A program made the position numbers and the translations under genes. The notes under the pieces are model-generated. The model ran no database searches. It saw only the letters and a program-made list of their open reading frames with translations, and had not been told where the DNA came from. A DNA stretch of 64,000 nt from Bacillus paralicheniformis. Its GTDB lineage: Bacteria > Bacillota > Bacilli > Bacillales > Bacillaceae. The stretch is taken from contig NZ_LBMN02000016.1 in NCBI RefSeq assembly GCF_001042485.2, positions 124,001-188,000 of the forward strand, given 5' to 3'. Shown piece after piece: positions 30,389-41,107 of this stretch (its first letter is position 1; the number at the start of each line of letters is the position of its first letter).

Positions 30389-30526
30389 TGGTGTCCTCCT
30401 CTCCTCCCACGGTCTATACTACATGATTCGTTATCATTCGGCAATTTATTACAAAAAGATTTAATAAAAAAAGCCGCCTGTCGGCAGCAGGGCGCAAATG
30501 ATTGCAAGATGCCCATTTAAAAATGA

Positions 30527-30561
30527 CAAAATCCTAAAACGGTTTAAGTTTTAGGATTTTG
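30527..30561. repeat. Palindromic element after yrzB (copy 1 of 2)
   Basis: CAAAATCCTAAAAC (30527-30540) and GTTTTAGGATTTTG (30548-30561) are perfect 14-bp arms around GGTTTAA. A near-identical element lies at 44651-44690. It is 22 bp after the yrzB stop, so it may act as its terminator, although no separate T-run follows. Confidence 0.75.
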
Positions 30562-30582
30562 CCAAGCGGTTCAGCCGCTGCT

Positions 30583-30867
30583 TTATTCTTCTTCGTCTTC
30601 ATCCGCTAAAAACGTGTTCAGCGTCTCTTCGATCATATCCCACTCTTCTTCTGTTTCAATCGGCATCAGTTCGCCGTCTTCTCCGGCTTCATTCGGTACG
30701 AAGCTTGAAGCATGGATCTCGATCTCTTCCTCGTCCTGTGCTTCAACCGGATAATAAAGCACGTATGACTTGTTAAACTGATCGCTGTCAAATGTGAAGA
30801 GCACTTCACACAGCTGTTCGTTTCCTTTGTCGTCTACAATCGTAATGTTTTTTTCTCCGTGTTCCAT
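30583..30867 (-). CDS. yrzB: YrzB family protein (DUF1292)
   Basis: A 94-residue acidic protein starting [20 protein letters not shown], with [17 protein letters not shown] and a Glu/Asp-rich C-terminus, the DUF1292 pattern. The ATG at 30867 follows GAGGTGATCAAG. It is third in ireB-ruvX-yrzB, a gene order kept across Firmicutes downstream of alaS. Function unknown. Confidence 0.92.
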   Translation of the reverse strand: MEHGEKNITIVDDKGNEQLCEVLFTFDSDQFNKSYVLYYPVEAQDEEEIEIHASSFVPNEAGEDGELMPIETEEEWDMIEETLNTFLADEDEEE

Positions 30868-30877
30868 CTTGATCACC

Positions 30878-31297
30878 TCATAAGTTTAGGCTGTCGAGAT
30901 ATCCTTGAAGGATCATCACGGCCGCCATTTTATCAATTACTTTTTTTCTTTTCTGCCTGCTTACATCTGCTGAAATCAGCATTCTTTCGGCCGCCATTGT
31001 CGAGAGGCGCTCGTCCCAAAGCACGACGGGAACTTGAAACGTTTCTTCAAGCACTTCCGCGAACTTCTGGCTCGCTTCCCCCCTCGGGCCGACGGTTCCA
31101 TTCATGTTTTTGGGAAAACCGAGTACAATCTTGTCAATCACATAGTCTTTCGTCAATTCGGCGAGGCGGTTCAAGCCGTAGTCACCGCCCGCCTCGTCGA
31201 TTTTAATCGTTTCTATCCCTTGAGCCGTCCAGCCCATTTCATCACTCAGCGCTACGCCGAGCGTTTTCGAACCTAAATCCAGACCTAATATTCGCAT
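30878..31297 (-). CDS. ruvX: RuvX/YqgF family nuclease (putative Holliday junction resolvase)
   Basis: A 139-residue RNase-H-like protein. It has [15 protein letters not shown] (first catalytic Asp), [17 protein letters not shown] and [15 protein letters not shown] (second acidic pair). The family is linked to Holliday-junction processing and to 16S rRNA 5' maturation in E. coli; the role in Bacillus (YrrK) is less clear. The ATG follows GAGGCG and lies 6 bp after ireB. Confidence 0.93.
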   Translation of the reverse strand: MRILGLDLGSKTLGVALSDEMGWTAQGIETIKIDEAGGDYGLNRLAELTKDYVIDKIVLGFPKNMNGTVGPRGEASQKFAEVLEETFQVPVVLWDERLSTMAAERMLISADVSRQKRKKVIDKMAAVMILQGYLDSLNL

Positions 31298-31303
31298 GCT
31301 TGT

Positions 31304-31570
31304 TTACGCCTCTTTATGCTGTTCTAAGTACGATTTAACCAATTCTTCGATTATCTCGTCTCTTTCTATTTTCCGAATCAGGTTACGTGCATCTCGATGC
31401 CTTGGAATGTAAGCGGGATCTCCTGATAGCAGATATCCGACAATTTGGTTGATCGGGTTGTAGCCTTTTTCCTGAAGCGCATCATGGACGGTTATCAGCA
31501 CTTCATTTACATTGGTTTCCATCGAATCGTCGGAAAAGTTAAATTTCATCGTCTTATCAAATGAGCTCAC
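31304..31570 (-). CDS. ireB: IreB family regulatory phosphoprotein (YrzL)
   Basis: An 88-residue protein reading [20 protein letters not shown] then [37 protein letters not shown], almost identical to the DUF965/IreB family. In Enterococcus the Thr residues near the N-terminus are phosphorylated by the PASTA kinase IreK and the protein tunes cephalosporin tolerance; the Bacillus role is inferred. The GTG at 31570 has AGAGGTG upstream; the longer frame is rejected. It begins the ireB-ruvX-yrzB unit after alaS. Confidence 0.93.
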   Translation of the reverse strand: MSSFDKTMKFNFSDDSMETNVNEVLITVHDALQEKGYNPINQIVGYLLSGDPAYIPRHRDARNLIRKIERDEIIEELVKSYLEQHKEA

Positions 31571-31653
31571 CGTTTTGCACCTCTTTCCCAAATTCGCAGG
31601 CAAAGTTTCAGCCTGATTACCTTCTAATCACCATTCTACACCACAACGGCTAT

Positions 31654-34290
31654 TTATAAAACGGATTTTACCCATTCTTCCGCAGATGCTAATGCTTCAG
31701 CAAGCCGCTCAGGCTGTTTTCCTCCCGCCTGCGCCATGTCCGGACGGCCGCCTCCGCCGCCTCCGCATGCTTCTGCGACTTGCTTGACAAGCTTGCCTGC
31801 GTGGAAACCCCGCTCTATTAAATCTTTTGTAACTCCGGCGGAAATATTCACTTTTTCGTTTTGAACCGCCCCGAGAACGATGACGGCTGAGCCCAGTTTC
31901 GCCTTCAGATCGTCAACCATTGTGCGCAGGTGATTCATATCTTTGGCATTCACTTTTTCTGCGAGCAGTTTGATTCCGTCAATTTCTTTTACTTTTTCTA
32001 AAATCTCTCCGGCTTCTTTATTTCCCAGTTTCGCCAATAAAGATTCGTTTTCTCTCTGAGCTTCTCTCAGATCAGACTGGAGCGCTTCGATCCGTTTCGG
32101 AACTTCCTTCACGTTGGTTTTCAGGACTTCTGCCGCCTGCTCGAGAAGCTCCAGTTTGGCGTTCATCTCTTCGTAAGCGCCCTGCCCTGTTACCGCTTCG
32201 ATCCTGCGGGTGCCGGCCCCGATGCCTGATTCGGACACGATCTTAAAGAGGCCGATTTCAGCTGTGTTTCTCACGTGGCAGCCTCCGCACAGCTCGATGC
32301 TGTAGTCGCCGACCTGAACGACGCGGACGATGTCTCCGTATTTTTCGCCAAACAGCGCCATGGCTCCCATCGCTTTCGCTTCATCAATCGGTTTTAAGTC
32401 GATTTGCACAGGAATCGATGCCCAAATTTTATCGTTCACTTTTGTTTCAATTTGTTCGAGTTCTTCCTTAGTCACCTGTCCAAAGTGAGAGAAGTCAAAG
32501 CGCAGACGGCTGTCAGTGACTAGCGAGCCGGCCTGGTTGACATGCGTACCGAGCACATCTTTCAGCGCCTGATGAAGCAGGTGTGTCGCGGTATGGTTTT
32601 TGACGATGTCTTTTCTGAGCCGCTCCGTGACTTCTGCGGTCACGCTCATGCCTCTTTTAATTGCGCCGCTTTCCACGATCCCTTCATGGAGGTGCTGGCC
32701 TTTCGGCGCTTTTTTAACGTCTGTGACGCGAATAGCGGCATCCCCGCTTTTAACCCAGCCTTTATCACCGATTTGTCCGCCGCTTTCAGCATAGAACGGG
32801 GTTTTTTCCAGGATAAACTGAACCTTCTTGCCTTCTTGAACGAGGTCGGCAAGTTCCCCGTCTTGAAGAAGCTCGGCGATTTTCGTTTCCGTCTTGATAT
32901 CGGAATAGCCGATGAACTCGCTTTCTGTCATGATATCGCGGAGAGCGCCGCCTTGAACCTGCATGCTGCCGACGTCCTGGCGCGCCTGCCGGGCCCGTTC
33001 GCGCTGCTTGTCCATCTCGCGCTCAAATCCGTCATGATCGACTTCCATGCCTTCATCTTCGGCGTATTCTTCGGTCAGTTCAACAGGGAATCCATACGTA
33101 TCATACAGTTTAAAGACATCTTCCCCGGAAATGATGCGGTTTCCTTTTGCTTTTTCCTTTTGAATCACTTCTGAGAGAATCGCCAAGCCCTCGTGCAATG
33201 TTTCATGGAAGCGTTCTTCCTCTGTTTTGATGACTTTCGCGATAAAGTCCGCTTTTTCTTTGACTTCGCCGTAGAATGCGGCCATGATGTCGGCAACTAC
33301 CGGAACGAGCTCATACATAAACGGACGGTTGATATTGATGGACTTCGCATAGCGGACAGCACGGCGAAGCAGCCTTCTGATGACATAGCCGCGCCCCTCG
33401 TTTGACGGAAGCGCTCCGTCGCCGACCGCAAACGCAGCCGTCCGGATATGGTCGGCCACAACCTTAAATGCCGTATCTTTTTCAGCAGATGTTCCGTACT
33501 TTTCTCCTGAAATGGCTTCTGTCGCCTTGATGATCGGCATAAACAAATCCGTATCATAGTTCGTCTTGGCGTCTTGAATAACAGATACCATCCGTTCAAG
33601 CCCCATCCCCGTATCGATGTTTTTCTTCGGAAGCGGTGTGTATGTTCCGTCAGGATTGTGGTTGAACTCGGAGAACACAAGGTTCCATACTTCAAGGTAA
33701 CGCTCGTTCTCCCCGCCCGGGTAAAGTTCCGGATCAGACGGGTCATTTCCATAATCTTCACCGCGGTCATAGAAAATTTCGGTATTCGGTCCGCTCGGGC
33801 CTTCACCGATATCCCAGAAGTTCCCTTCCAGTCTGATGATCCGTTCCTCAGGAACGCCGATTTTTTTTGACCATAATTCATACGCTTCGTCATCTTCCGG
33901 ATGGACCGTGACTGACAGGCGTTCGGGATCGAAGCCGATCCATTTTTGATCGGTTAAAAATTCCCAGGCCCACTCGATCGCTTCTTCTTTGAAATAATCG
34001 CCGATCGAAAAGTTCCCGAGCATTTCAAAGAACGTATGGTGGCGGGCTGTTTTCCCGACATTTTCAATATCGTTCGTCCTGATTGATTTTTGAGCGTTGC
34101 AGATGCGCGGATTCTCCGGCACAACCCGTCCGTCAAAATATTTTTTCAGCGTCGCGACTCCGCTGTTGATCCAAAGCAGGGAGGGATCTTCATGCGGAAT
34201 AAGAGAGGCGCTCGGTTCAACGGCATGCCCTTTTTCTTTAAAAAAATCTAAAAACATTTGGCGCACTTGTGCGGATGTTAATGTCTTCAT
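31654..34290 (-). CDS. alaS: Alanyl-tRNA synthetase
   Basis: An 878-residue class II synthetase. It has an aminoacylation domain ([17 protein letters not shown]..., [25 protein letters not shown]), a tRNA-recognition helical domain, an editing domain ([11 protein letters not shown] and CGGCHVRNT zinc-type motifs) and the C-Ala domain ending with a Gly-rich [15 protein letters not shown]. It charges tRNA-Ala and clears Ser/Gly mischarges. The ATG at 34290 has AAAGGAGG upstream. A T-box leader and consensus promoter control it. Confidence 0.98.
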   Translation of the reverse strand: MKTLTSAQVRQMFLDFFKEKGHAVEPSASLIPHEDPSLLWINSGVATLKKYFDGRVVPENPRICNAQKSIRTNDIENVGKTARHHTFFEMLGNFSIGDYFKEEAIEWAWEFLTDQKWIGFDPERLSVTVHPEDDEAYELWSKKIGVPEERIIRLEGNFWDIGEGPSGPNTEIFYDRGEDYGNDPSDPELYPGGENERYLEVWNLVFSEFNHNPDGTYTPLPKKNIDTGMGLERMVSVIQDAKTNYDTDLFMPIIKATEAISGEKYGTSAEKDTAFKVVADHIRTAAFAVGDGALPSNEGRGYVIRRLLRRAVRYAKSININRPFMYELVPVVADIMAAFYGEVKEKADFIAKVIKTEEERFHETLHEGLAILSEVIQKEKAKGNRIISGEDVFKLYDTYGFPVELTEEYAEDEGMEVDHDGFEREMDKQRERARQARQDVGSMQVQGGALRDIMTESEFIGYSDIKTETKIAELLQDGELADLVQEGKKVQFILEKTPFYAESGGQIGDKGWVKSGDAAIRVTDVKKAPKGQHLHEGIVESGAIKRGMSVTAEVTERLRKDIVKNHTATHLLHQALKDVLGTHVNQAGSLVTDSRLRFDFSHFGQVTKEELEQIETKVNDKIWASIPVQIDLKPIDEAKAMGAMALFGEKYGDIVRVVQVGDYSIELCGGCHVRNTAEIGLFKIVSESGIGAGTRRIEAVTGQGAYEEMNAKLELLEQAAEVLKTNVKEVPKRIEALQSDLREAQRENESLLAKLGNKEAGEILEKVKEIDGIKLLAEKVNAKDMNHLRTMVDDLKAKLGSAVIVLGAVQNEKVNISAGVTKDLIERGFHAGKLVKQVAEACGGGGGGRPDMAQAGGKQPERLAEALASAEEWVKSVL

Positions 34291-34591
34291 TATTTTTTTT
34301 CCTCCTTTAATGATGCACATGCAAATTAAAAAGCCCCCGCCCTATGCAAACATCGTTTACACAGGGACGAGAGCTCCTCTCGCGGTACCACCCTGATTAT
34401 GCGCGTAACAAAACGCCCATCACCTTGATATCCGAATAACGCCGGATGAAGACGGCAGGTTTTCGCCTGCACTCAGGATTAGCTTCTACTGATCTTCTGT
34501 TAAAGCTCTTTCACCGCAATGGAGCTTCTCTCTATCAAACAGGGCTTCAGTATACTCGGATCCGTCAAACGAGATACGTATGTATGTCTAT
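34291..34591 (-). promoter_or_regulatory. T-box riboswitch leader of alaS
   Basis: The minus-strand leader contains the T-box core AGGGTGGTACCGCG (34381-34394). Next comes a terminator that pairs CCCTGTGTAAAC with GTTTGCATAGGG and ends in CTTTTT (34327-34366). The specifier region reads GAA-GCT-AATCC, giving an Ala GCT codon at 34481-34483, as expected for alaS. Uncharged tRNA-Ala should favour the antiterminator and alaS expression. Confidence 0.95.
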
Positions 34592-34597
34592 TTCGAA

Positions 34598-34626
34598 ATT
34601 ATAGACAACTGAAGCCGTTATGTCAA
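34598..34626 (-). promoter_or_regulatory. Consensus sigma-A promoter of the alaS T-box
   Basis: On the minus strand, TTGACA (34621-34626) and TATAAT (34598-34603) are both perfect and spaced by exactly 17 bp. The -35 lies only 11 bp beyond the stop codon of yrrI. Confidence 0.95.
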
Positions 34627-34637
34627 ACTTCTGCCGC

Positions 34638-35696
34638 TCAAGCTTTTCTTGCCGCTAAAAAATGGACGAACATCACTTTGATAACGGCCATGACGGGCAC
34701 AGCGAGAATCATGCCGATGATGCCGGCAAGCTCCCCGCCCGCCAGCAAACCAAGCATAATGACGACGGGATGCATATGCAGGCTTTTGCCGACGACAAGA
34801 GGGCCGAGAATATTGCCTTCGATAAACTGCAGCACCAAAATCGTAATGATCACCACGAAAACGAGCCTCGTCGATAAAGCGGCAGCCACCATGACGGCGG
34901 GAATCGCGCCGATGACGGGACCGAAATACGGGATGACATTTGTCGCGCCGATGACAAGGCCGAGGATCAGCGGATAGGGCAGGTCAAAAAACCAAAATGA
35001 CAGGCTCGCTCCCAAGCCGATGACAAGACAGACAAAAAGCTGTCCTCTGATGTAGTCTCCAAGAGAATCATCAACATCGCGGATGAATTCGCTGCCTCTC
35101 GCCCTCCATGAAGAAGGCGTCAAATACCATACCGCCTTCTTCATCGTATCAATATCTTTCACCATGTAGAATACTAAAAAAGGAATAATCGCAGCCACGA
35201 GCATATAATCAAAAACGAACCGGATGCTTCTGATCGTCCGTTCCACCCAGCTTGCTACGAATTCTTCCGTCTGATTGACGAACCTGTCGATCCTGTCGTG
35301 CATGCCGTCGGGCCAGCCGTCTGTATGATGATGCAGCTGATCCAGCATGCTTTCGTAAGATGCGGCAAGAAACGGAATTCCCTCTGATAGCTCTGTCAGC
35401 TGTTTAATGAGAATCGGCACCCCTTTGTAAAAGGCGTAGCCGAGACCGGCAAAAAACAGAACATAAATCAGCAAAATACTCAATGTTCTCGGCACGCCGG
35501 CCCGGTGTATCTTTTCAACGACAGGCAAAAGCAGATAGGTGATAAAAACCGCAATCACAAGCGGGATCAGAATCGACTTCAGCAGCACGCAGACAGGCTC
35601 CCAAATCATTCTCAGCTGCAAAAAGATATAGACGGTTAATAGCAAAAGCATGAAGATCGAGACCCACATTAAAAGCTGCAGCGGTTTTTTCAGCAT
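34638..35696 (-). CDS. yrrI: AI-2E family transporter YrrI
   Basis: A 352-residue membrane protein of the AI-2E/UPF0118 family. Helical pairs lie near residues 8-30, 37-60, 65-90 and 145-345, with the family segments LIIGLVIGATNVIPYFGP-like (LILGLVIGATNVIPYFGPVIG) and LQFIEGNILGPLVVG. Members export small molecules or act as Na/Li antiporters; the cargo here is unknown. The ATG at 35696 follows GGGGTG by 6 nt; an in-frame GTG is 9 bp upstream. It lies between yrzQ and alaS. Confidence 0.88.
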   Translation of the reverse strand: MLKKPLQLLMWVSIFMLLLLTVYIFLQLRMIWEPVCVLLKSILIPLVIAVFITYLLLPVVEKIHRAGVPRTLSILLIYVLFFAGLGYAFYKGVPILIKQLTELSEGIPFLAASYESMLDQLHHHTDGWPDGMHDRIDRFVNQTEEFVASWVERTIRSIRFVFDYMLVAAIIPFLVFYMVKDIDTMKKAVWYLTPSSWRARGSEFIRDVDDSLGDYIRGQLFVCLVIGLGASLSFWFFDLPYPLILGLVIGATNVIPYFGPVIGAIPAVMVAAALSTRLVFVVIITILVLQFIEGNILGPLVVGKSLHMHPVVIMLGLLAGGELAGIIGMILAVPVMAVIKVMFVHFLAARKA

Positions 35697-35751
35697 TTTT
35701 TTCACCCCTTGTTAGCTTTTGATTTCTGCTTGTAATTATTCCCGAAGAAAA

Positions 35752-35779
35752 AAGGGACACCCTTTTAAGGGTATCCCTT
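35752..35779 (-). terminator. Terminator after yrzQ
   Basis: AAGGGACACCCT and AGGGTATCCCTT pair over 12 positions with one mismatch around a 4-nt loop; TTTTTTC follows on the minus strand. It ends the recD2-side operon before yrrI. Confidence 0.88.
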
Positions 35780-35783
35780 CTGC

Positions 35784-35915
35784 TTAAAACATTTTCATGA
35801 CGCGTCTTCTCAGCTTTCTCATGTTTCGCTTGTTCATCATATCGTTCTGAGACGCCATGTAGTACATCAAAGCTCCGGCTCCTAAAGAAATGAGAGAAGT
35901 CATTGTACGATTCAA
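35784..35915 (-). CDS. yrzQ: YrzQ family small protein (DUF3918)
   Basis: A 43-residue protein: a short hydrophobic helix (MTSLISLGAGALMYYM) then a basic tail (NKRNMRKLRRRVMKMF). It matches the YrzQ/DUF3918 family by pattern and position. The TTG at 35915 has GGAGGT 7 nt upstream. It lies 15 bp after yrzR and directly before a terminator. Likely membrane-associated; no function known. Confidence 0.8.
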   Translation of the reverse strand: MNRTMTSLISLGAGALMYYMASQNDMMNKRNMRKLRRRVMKMF

Positions 35916-35930
35916 CTTTCTAACCTCCAT

Positions 35931-36122
35931 TCAAAGGTTAATCGTTCGTTCGTCATCTGAAAACAGATCGTCCAGGCTGCTCAATGTTCCGTCCTCTTCG
36001 ACTTGATGAGTCGAAATTTTTCCTTTTGAAAGGGTCAGCTCAATAAAGCATCCCCAGCAGTAATATTGATTTACACCGATTTTGCCGATGTTTTTGCTTT
36101 TGCAATTCGGGCAAACGAGCAT
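35931..36122 (-). CDS. yrzR: YrzR zinc-ribbon protein
   Basis: A 63-residue protein. The N-terminal zinc ribbon CPNCKSKNIGKIGVNQYYCWGC is followed by FIELTLSKGKISTHQVEEDGTLSSLDDLF, matching B. subtilis YrzR. The ATG at 36122 has AGAGGTG 9 nt upstream; the GTG 12 bp earlier is less likely. It sits between yrrD and yrzQ in one operon. Function unknown. Confidence 0.85.
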   Translation of the reverse strand: MLVCPNCKSKNIGKIGVNQYYCWGCFIELTLSKGKISTHQVEEDGTLSSLDDLFSDDERTINL

Positions 36123-36137
36123 TTGAACACACACCTC

Positions 36138-36602
36138 TTATTCGTTCAAGACGATTGTGCTTCTGCCTACTTCAAGCGGCTCCCCAGATGAGTGAATCTG
36201 CTTTTTGTCGCCTGACAAATCGGCAAAAAAACCGTCTGATAGTTCATATGCTACGATTATGCCCGTGTCGGAAGAAAAGTATACATCTTCCAGCATGCCC
36301 AGCGTGTCTCCTGCTCCGTTTTTGACCATTTTTTGTTTCATCTGGTCATAAGAAAGACTCTGCTTCGGAACTTGCATCGGCTTGAATTCGGTGAAATCAA
36401 CGTATACGCCGTCACGTCCGATTTCGGTGACAGCGGGAAGCGGAAGAAGCGAACGGGGATTGTAAAAGCGCCGCTTCTCTTCCATAATCAATCCGAGACA
36501 TGTCCCTTCGTGAGAAAAACAGATATCTGTTACCACCCCAAGCGGGAGGAAAGATTGTCTGTCGTAAACATTGAGTCCTTCCAGCTCATTGCATGTTCTC
36601 AA
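36138..36602 (-). CDS. yrrD: PRC-barrel domain protein YrrD
   Basis: A 154-residue protein with two PRC-barrel-like units: NVYDRQSFLPLGVVTDICFSHEG near residue 10 and GDTLGMLEDVYFSSDTGIIVAYELSDG near residue 105. The TTG at 36602 is chosen because AAGGTGG lies upstream; the longer frame runs back into the recD2 coding region and is a shadow there. It lies 88 bp after recD2. PRC barrels serve in RNA processing and electron-transfer proteins; the role here is unknown. Confidence 0.8.
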   Translation of the reverse strand: MRTCNELEGLNVYDRQSFLPLGVVTDICFSHEGTCLGLIMEEKRRFYNPRSLLPLPAVTEIGRDGVYVDFTEFKPMQVPKQSLSYDQMKQKMVKNGAGDTLGMLEDVYFSSDTGIIVAYELSDGFFADLSGDKKQIHSSGEPLEVGRSTIVLNE

Positions 36603-36690
36603 AGTGTGATCAACCACCTTTTTACGAACACTCTTATGATCTGCTGTTGCGACGCGACTCATACGATGAAATGGATTCCATGAAAAACAC

Positions 36691-39087
36691 TTATTCTGCT
36701 TCCTTTTCCATAAAATCAAAAGGTGTAATGCCTTCCATCCCGATATTGGCGTCATAGACGCTGAAAGGCAGCTCTTTTTGCAGCGCCATGAGCTCTTCAT
36801 CCTCTTCATGCGCCGCCTGCTGAAGCCTTCTTTTAAGCGATGTCTGCCTTTCTGATGATTCCTTATTTTTCACGCCCCATTCAAGGGCTTCTTCTTCCCC
36901 GCACAGAATCAGGAATTTCTTGCTTCTTGTGATGGCCGTGTAAAGCAAGTTCCTTCTCAGCATCCGGTAATAGCTTTTGACGACCGGAAGGATGACGATC
37001 GGAAATTCGCTGCCCTGCGATTTGTGGATCGAACAGCAATAGGCGTGCGTAAATTGGTTAAAATCTTTTTTTGTAAAGGTCATTTCATTCCCGTCAAAAG
37101 AGACGACGGCCATATCTTCTTTTTCCGTATTTTCTTTTGCATAAAAAATCGAGACGATCTCACCCATATCACCGTTAAACACGTTGTGTTCCGGTTGATT
37201 GACGAGCTGGAGCACTTTATCGCCGGTACGGTACACGACATCGCCGTACTTCAGTTCCCTGCCTTTCGGCTTCGGGGGATTCAGTATGCCCTGCAAAAGC
37301 GCGTTTAACTCATTGATGCCGGCCGCTCCCCTGTACATCGGAGCCAAAATCTGAATATCCCTGGCCGAATATCCTTTTTGCAGCGCGTTTTTGACGACTT
37401 TTTCGACGACTTCTTTAATCTGCTGCTGGCGGCAGCGAATAAAAGAACGGTCTTTTGTCGGCGCGGTCAAGTTTTCCGGAAGCTTTCCTTGTTTCATTTC
37501 ATGCGCCAGTTCAACGATTGAAGAGCCTTCAGCCTGCCTGTAAATATCGGTTAATCTGACAGAAGGAATGACAGTCGATGCCAAAAGATCCCTTAGCACC
37601 TGTCCGGGACCGACGGACGGAAGCTGGTCTTCATCTCCAACCATGATAACCTGAATACGGTCGGGAATCGCCTTGAACAATTGGTTGGCGAGCCATATAT
37701 CAAGCATGCTCGTTTCATCAATGATGAGCAGCCGCCCTTCAATCGGATTGTCTTCATCGTGCGTAAATCCTTCGGCTCCATTCCAGCCGAGAAGCCTGTG
37801 AATCGTCACGGCCGGCAGCCCGGTCGACTCGCTCATCCGCTTAGCGGCCCGGCCGGTCGGTGCTGCCAGCACAAACGGAAACGTTTCATCCTTTTTGTAA
37901 TCAGCCGGATTTAAGCTTAAGCCGTGCAGCTCGCTGTACAACTCGACGATTCCCCTGATGACGGTCGTTTTCCCGGTTCCCGGTCCGCCTGTCAAAAGCA
38001 GCATCGGCGACATCAGCGCTTTTTGAATCGCTTCTTTTTGGCTTGGCGCGTACTGCACTTTCATCCGTTCTTCAAGCTCCCCTAAAGCGAGCAGGAATTC
38101 CGATTCGGGAAACTGGTCATCGTATTCGGTCTGTCCGACGATTTTCTGCACCCTTTTGGCAAAGCTTTGTTCAGCGTAGTAAAGGGACGGATAGTAACAC
38201 CTTTCATCTTCAATGAACAGCTCTTTTTGCTCCCCTAGAGAAATGATCGCGTCCGCCACATCCATCTCGGTTACTTTTTCATCACCTGCAGACTGATTTA
38301 ACAGTTTTTGCGTCTCGATGATGAGCTGTCTCGTGTCTATGTACGTATGCCCTTCTTGAAGGCATGTCGCTTCAACCGTGTATAAAATCGCCGCCTTGAT
38401 CCGCTCTTCATGTTTGCCTGAGATCCCCATTCTGCCGCCCAGTTCGTCCGCCTTGATAAAGCCGATTCCTTCGACATCCTTGACAAGCTGGTACGGATTT
38501 TCGCGGATTTTATCAAGCGTTTCCGCTTCGTACGCCTGATAAATTTTCATGGACAGCTGGGGGCCGAAACCGAATTCGCTCAGGGAGATCATAATCTGCT
38601 CGAGCCCCTGATGCTGCTGCAGGGCAGCGGCAAGCTTATCCGCCTTTTTTTTGGAGAGCTTCGGAACATCATACAGGACGGCGCCGTCGCTTAAAATTTT
38701 GTTGATCGCACCTTCCCCAAGCTTTTTAACAATTTCCTCGGCCGTTTTCTTGCCGATTCCTTCAAATAAATCGCTGGCCAAGTATTGGATCACGCCTTCT
38801 TTCGTTGTCGGCACTTCTTTTTTAAAATGATCCGCTTGAAATTGCAGGCCAAATTTCGGATGGGAGGCGGTTTTTCCGTAAAAAGTGTAGATATCGTCTT
38901 CATGGATCAAAGGAAAGTAACCGGTGACAGAAACGGTTTTGTCTTCAAAAGACTCCGATGTTTCTTCCACTTTTACTTTTAATACGGTATACAGGTTTGT
39001 TTCATTATGATAAATGACAGCCGCAACCGTTCCTTTTACAAATGAAGCTTCTTCCATTTCGATTTGGTCCGGGTTATGGCGCTGCAT
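36691..39087 (-). CDS. recD2: RecD2-type DNA helicase (YrrC)
   Basis: A 798-residue SF1B 5'-3' helicase. An N-terminal OB-like and helix-hairpin-helix region (VIQYLASDLFEGIGKKTAEEIV) precedes Walker A LTGGPGTGKTTV near residue 352, then LIIDETSMLD, MVGDEDQLPSVGPGQV and the C-terminal HKSQGSEFP and YTAITRSK motifs. It acts without RecBC in mismatch repair and replication-fork upkeep. The ATG at 39087 fits the family length; GGGGG lies upstream. Next to yrrB, as in B. subtilis. Confidence 0.95.
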   Translation of the reverse strand: MQRHNPDQIEMEEASFVKGTVAAVIYHNETNLYTVLKVKVEETSESFEDKTVSVTGYFPLIHEDDIYTFYGKTASHPKFGLQFQADHFKKEVPTTKEGVIQYLASDLFEGIGKKTAEEIVKKLGEGAINKILSDGAVLYDVPKLSKKKADKLAAALQQHQGLEQIMISLSEFGFGPQLSMKIYQAYEAETLDKIRENPYQLVKDVEGIGFIKADELGGRMGISGKHEERIKAAILYTVEATCLQEGHTYIDTRQLIIETQKLLNQSAGDEKVTEMDVADAIISLGEQKELFIEDERCYYPSLYYAEQSFAKRVQKIVGQTEYDDQFPESEFLLALGELEERMKVQYAPSQKEAIQKALMSPMLLLTGGPGTGKTTVIRGIVELYSELHGLSLNPADYKKDETFPFVLAAPTGRAAKRMSESTGLPAVTIHRLLGWNGAEGFTHDEDNPIEGRLLIIDETSMLDIWLANQLFKAIPDRIQVIMVGDEDQLPSVGPGQVLRDLLASTVIPSVRLTDIYRQAEGSSIVELAHEMKQGKLPENLTAPTKDRSFIRCRQQQIKEVVEKVVKNALQKGYSARDIQILAPMYRGAAGINELNALLQGILNPPKPKGRELKYGDVVYRTGDKVLQLVNQPEHNVFNGDMGEIVSIFYAKENTEKEDMAVVSFDGNEMTFTKKDFNQFTHAYCCSIHKSQGSEFPIVILPVVKSYYRMLRRNLLYTAITRSKKFLILCGEEEALEWGVKNKESSERQTSLKRRLQQAAHEEDEELMALQKELPFSVYDANIGMEGITPFDFMEKEAE

Positions 39088-39138
39088 CACTGTTATCCCC
39101 CTCTCCATTCAAAATCCGGCATGACGGCCCTTGAATAA

Positions 39139-39789
39139 TCAAGCTTCTTCCAAAAGCTGCTTGGCGCGAATGCTGAGCATATGGTCCGGCTGAATGTCCA
39201 GCGCTTTGTTCAGCATGGCAAGCGCTGTTTCCCGATCTTCCTTAAACGCATAGGCAACGCCTAAATTATAAAAAGCATCTGCATGGGACGGGTCGCGCTC
39301 AGTTACATTTGAAAACTCCGTGATCGCTTCGTCCAGCATCCCTTCATTGGCAAGGCACATCGCATATTGAAAACGGGCTTCGACATCCGCATCGTTCAGC
39401 TCAGCGGCCCTTTGCAAATACGGCATCGCGAGCTTCGGCTGCTCAAGCTTCACAAGCGTCGTCCCGAGCATATAATATAAGTCGCTGTTTTCCATGCCCG
39501 TCCAATGCGCTTTTTCAAACATGTCCTTCGCTTCTTGATACCGCTCTTTCATGACATAGACATTCCCGGCTCCATAATAAGCTGCCCCCGCTTTCTCGTC
39601 CAAAGCAGCCGCCCGGTCGTAAAACTTAAGCGCCCTGTCCAATTCGCCGACTGCAGAAAGCAGGTTAGCAAAGTTGATATAAGGCACCGGATCGCCGCTG
39701 TTTTCATCAATTGCCTTTGTAAAGGCTTCTGCGGCTTTTTCAAAGTCGCCTTTTTGCATAGCATCTATTCCAATTTGATTGTAATCCAA
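39139..39789 (-). CDS. yrrB: TPR repeat protein YrrB
   Basis: A 216-residue protein made almost entirely of six tetratricopeptide units, such as GDFEKAAEAFTKAIDENSGDP, GELDRALKFYDRAAALD and GMLDEAITEFSNVTERDPSHADAFYNLGVAY. It should be a soluble scaffold for protein contacts; the partner is unknown. The TTG at 39789 follows GGAGAGGG; a GTG at 39807 has no ribosome site. It lies between mnmA and recD2. Confidence 0.88.
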   Translation of the reverse strand: MDYNQIGIDAMQKGDFEKAAEAFTKAIDENSGDPVPYINFANLLSAVGELDRALKFYDRAAALDEKAGAAYYGAGNVYVMKERYQEAKDMFEKAHWTGMENSDLYYMLGTTLVKLEQPKLAMPYLQRAAELNDADVEARFQYAMCLANEGMLDEAITEFSNVTERDPSHADAFYNLGVAYAFKEDRETALAMLNKALDIQPDHMLSIRAKQLLEEA

Positions 39790-39822
39790 AAGCCCTCTCC
39801 CTTTCACGAACTATTTTAAAAA

Positions 39823-39845
39823 GGCCGCCGACATTGCCGGCAGCC
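39823..39845 (-). terminator. Terminator of mnmA
   Basis: GGCCGCCG and CGGCAGCC pair (one mismatch) around a 7-nt loop, followed by TTTTTAAA on the minus strand. It lies 38 bp after the mnmA stop and before yrrB. Confidence 0.7.
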
Positions 39846-39883
39846 GTTCGAGAAGCTCCGGGGTGTTATCCAGAGCCCCGGTT

Positions 39884-41026
<1,143 letters not shown>

Positions 41027-41107
41027 TCAAAAACTTGTCCTTTCAGATCATATCATCATTATCGGGCAAGAGGCGAATCTTTAGCTCGGAGCGTCGCTTC
41101 CCGACAT

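Noticed and set aside
36603-36809. N-terminal extension of yrrD
   Set aside because: This part of the frame overlaps the end of recD2 and encodes a shadow sequence; a TTG with a ribosome site at 36602 gives the proper PRC-barrel start.
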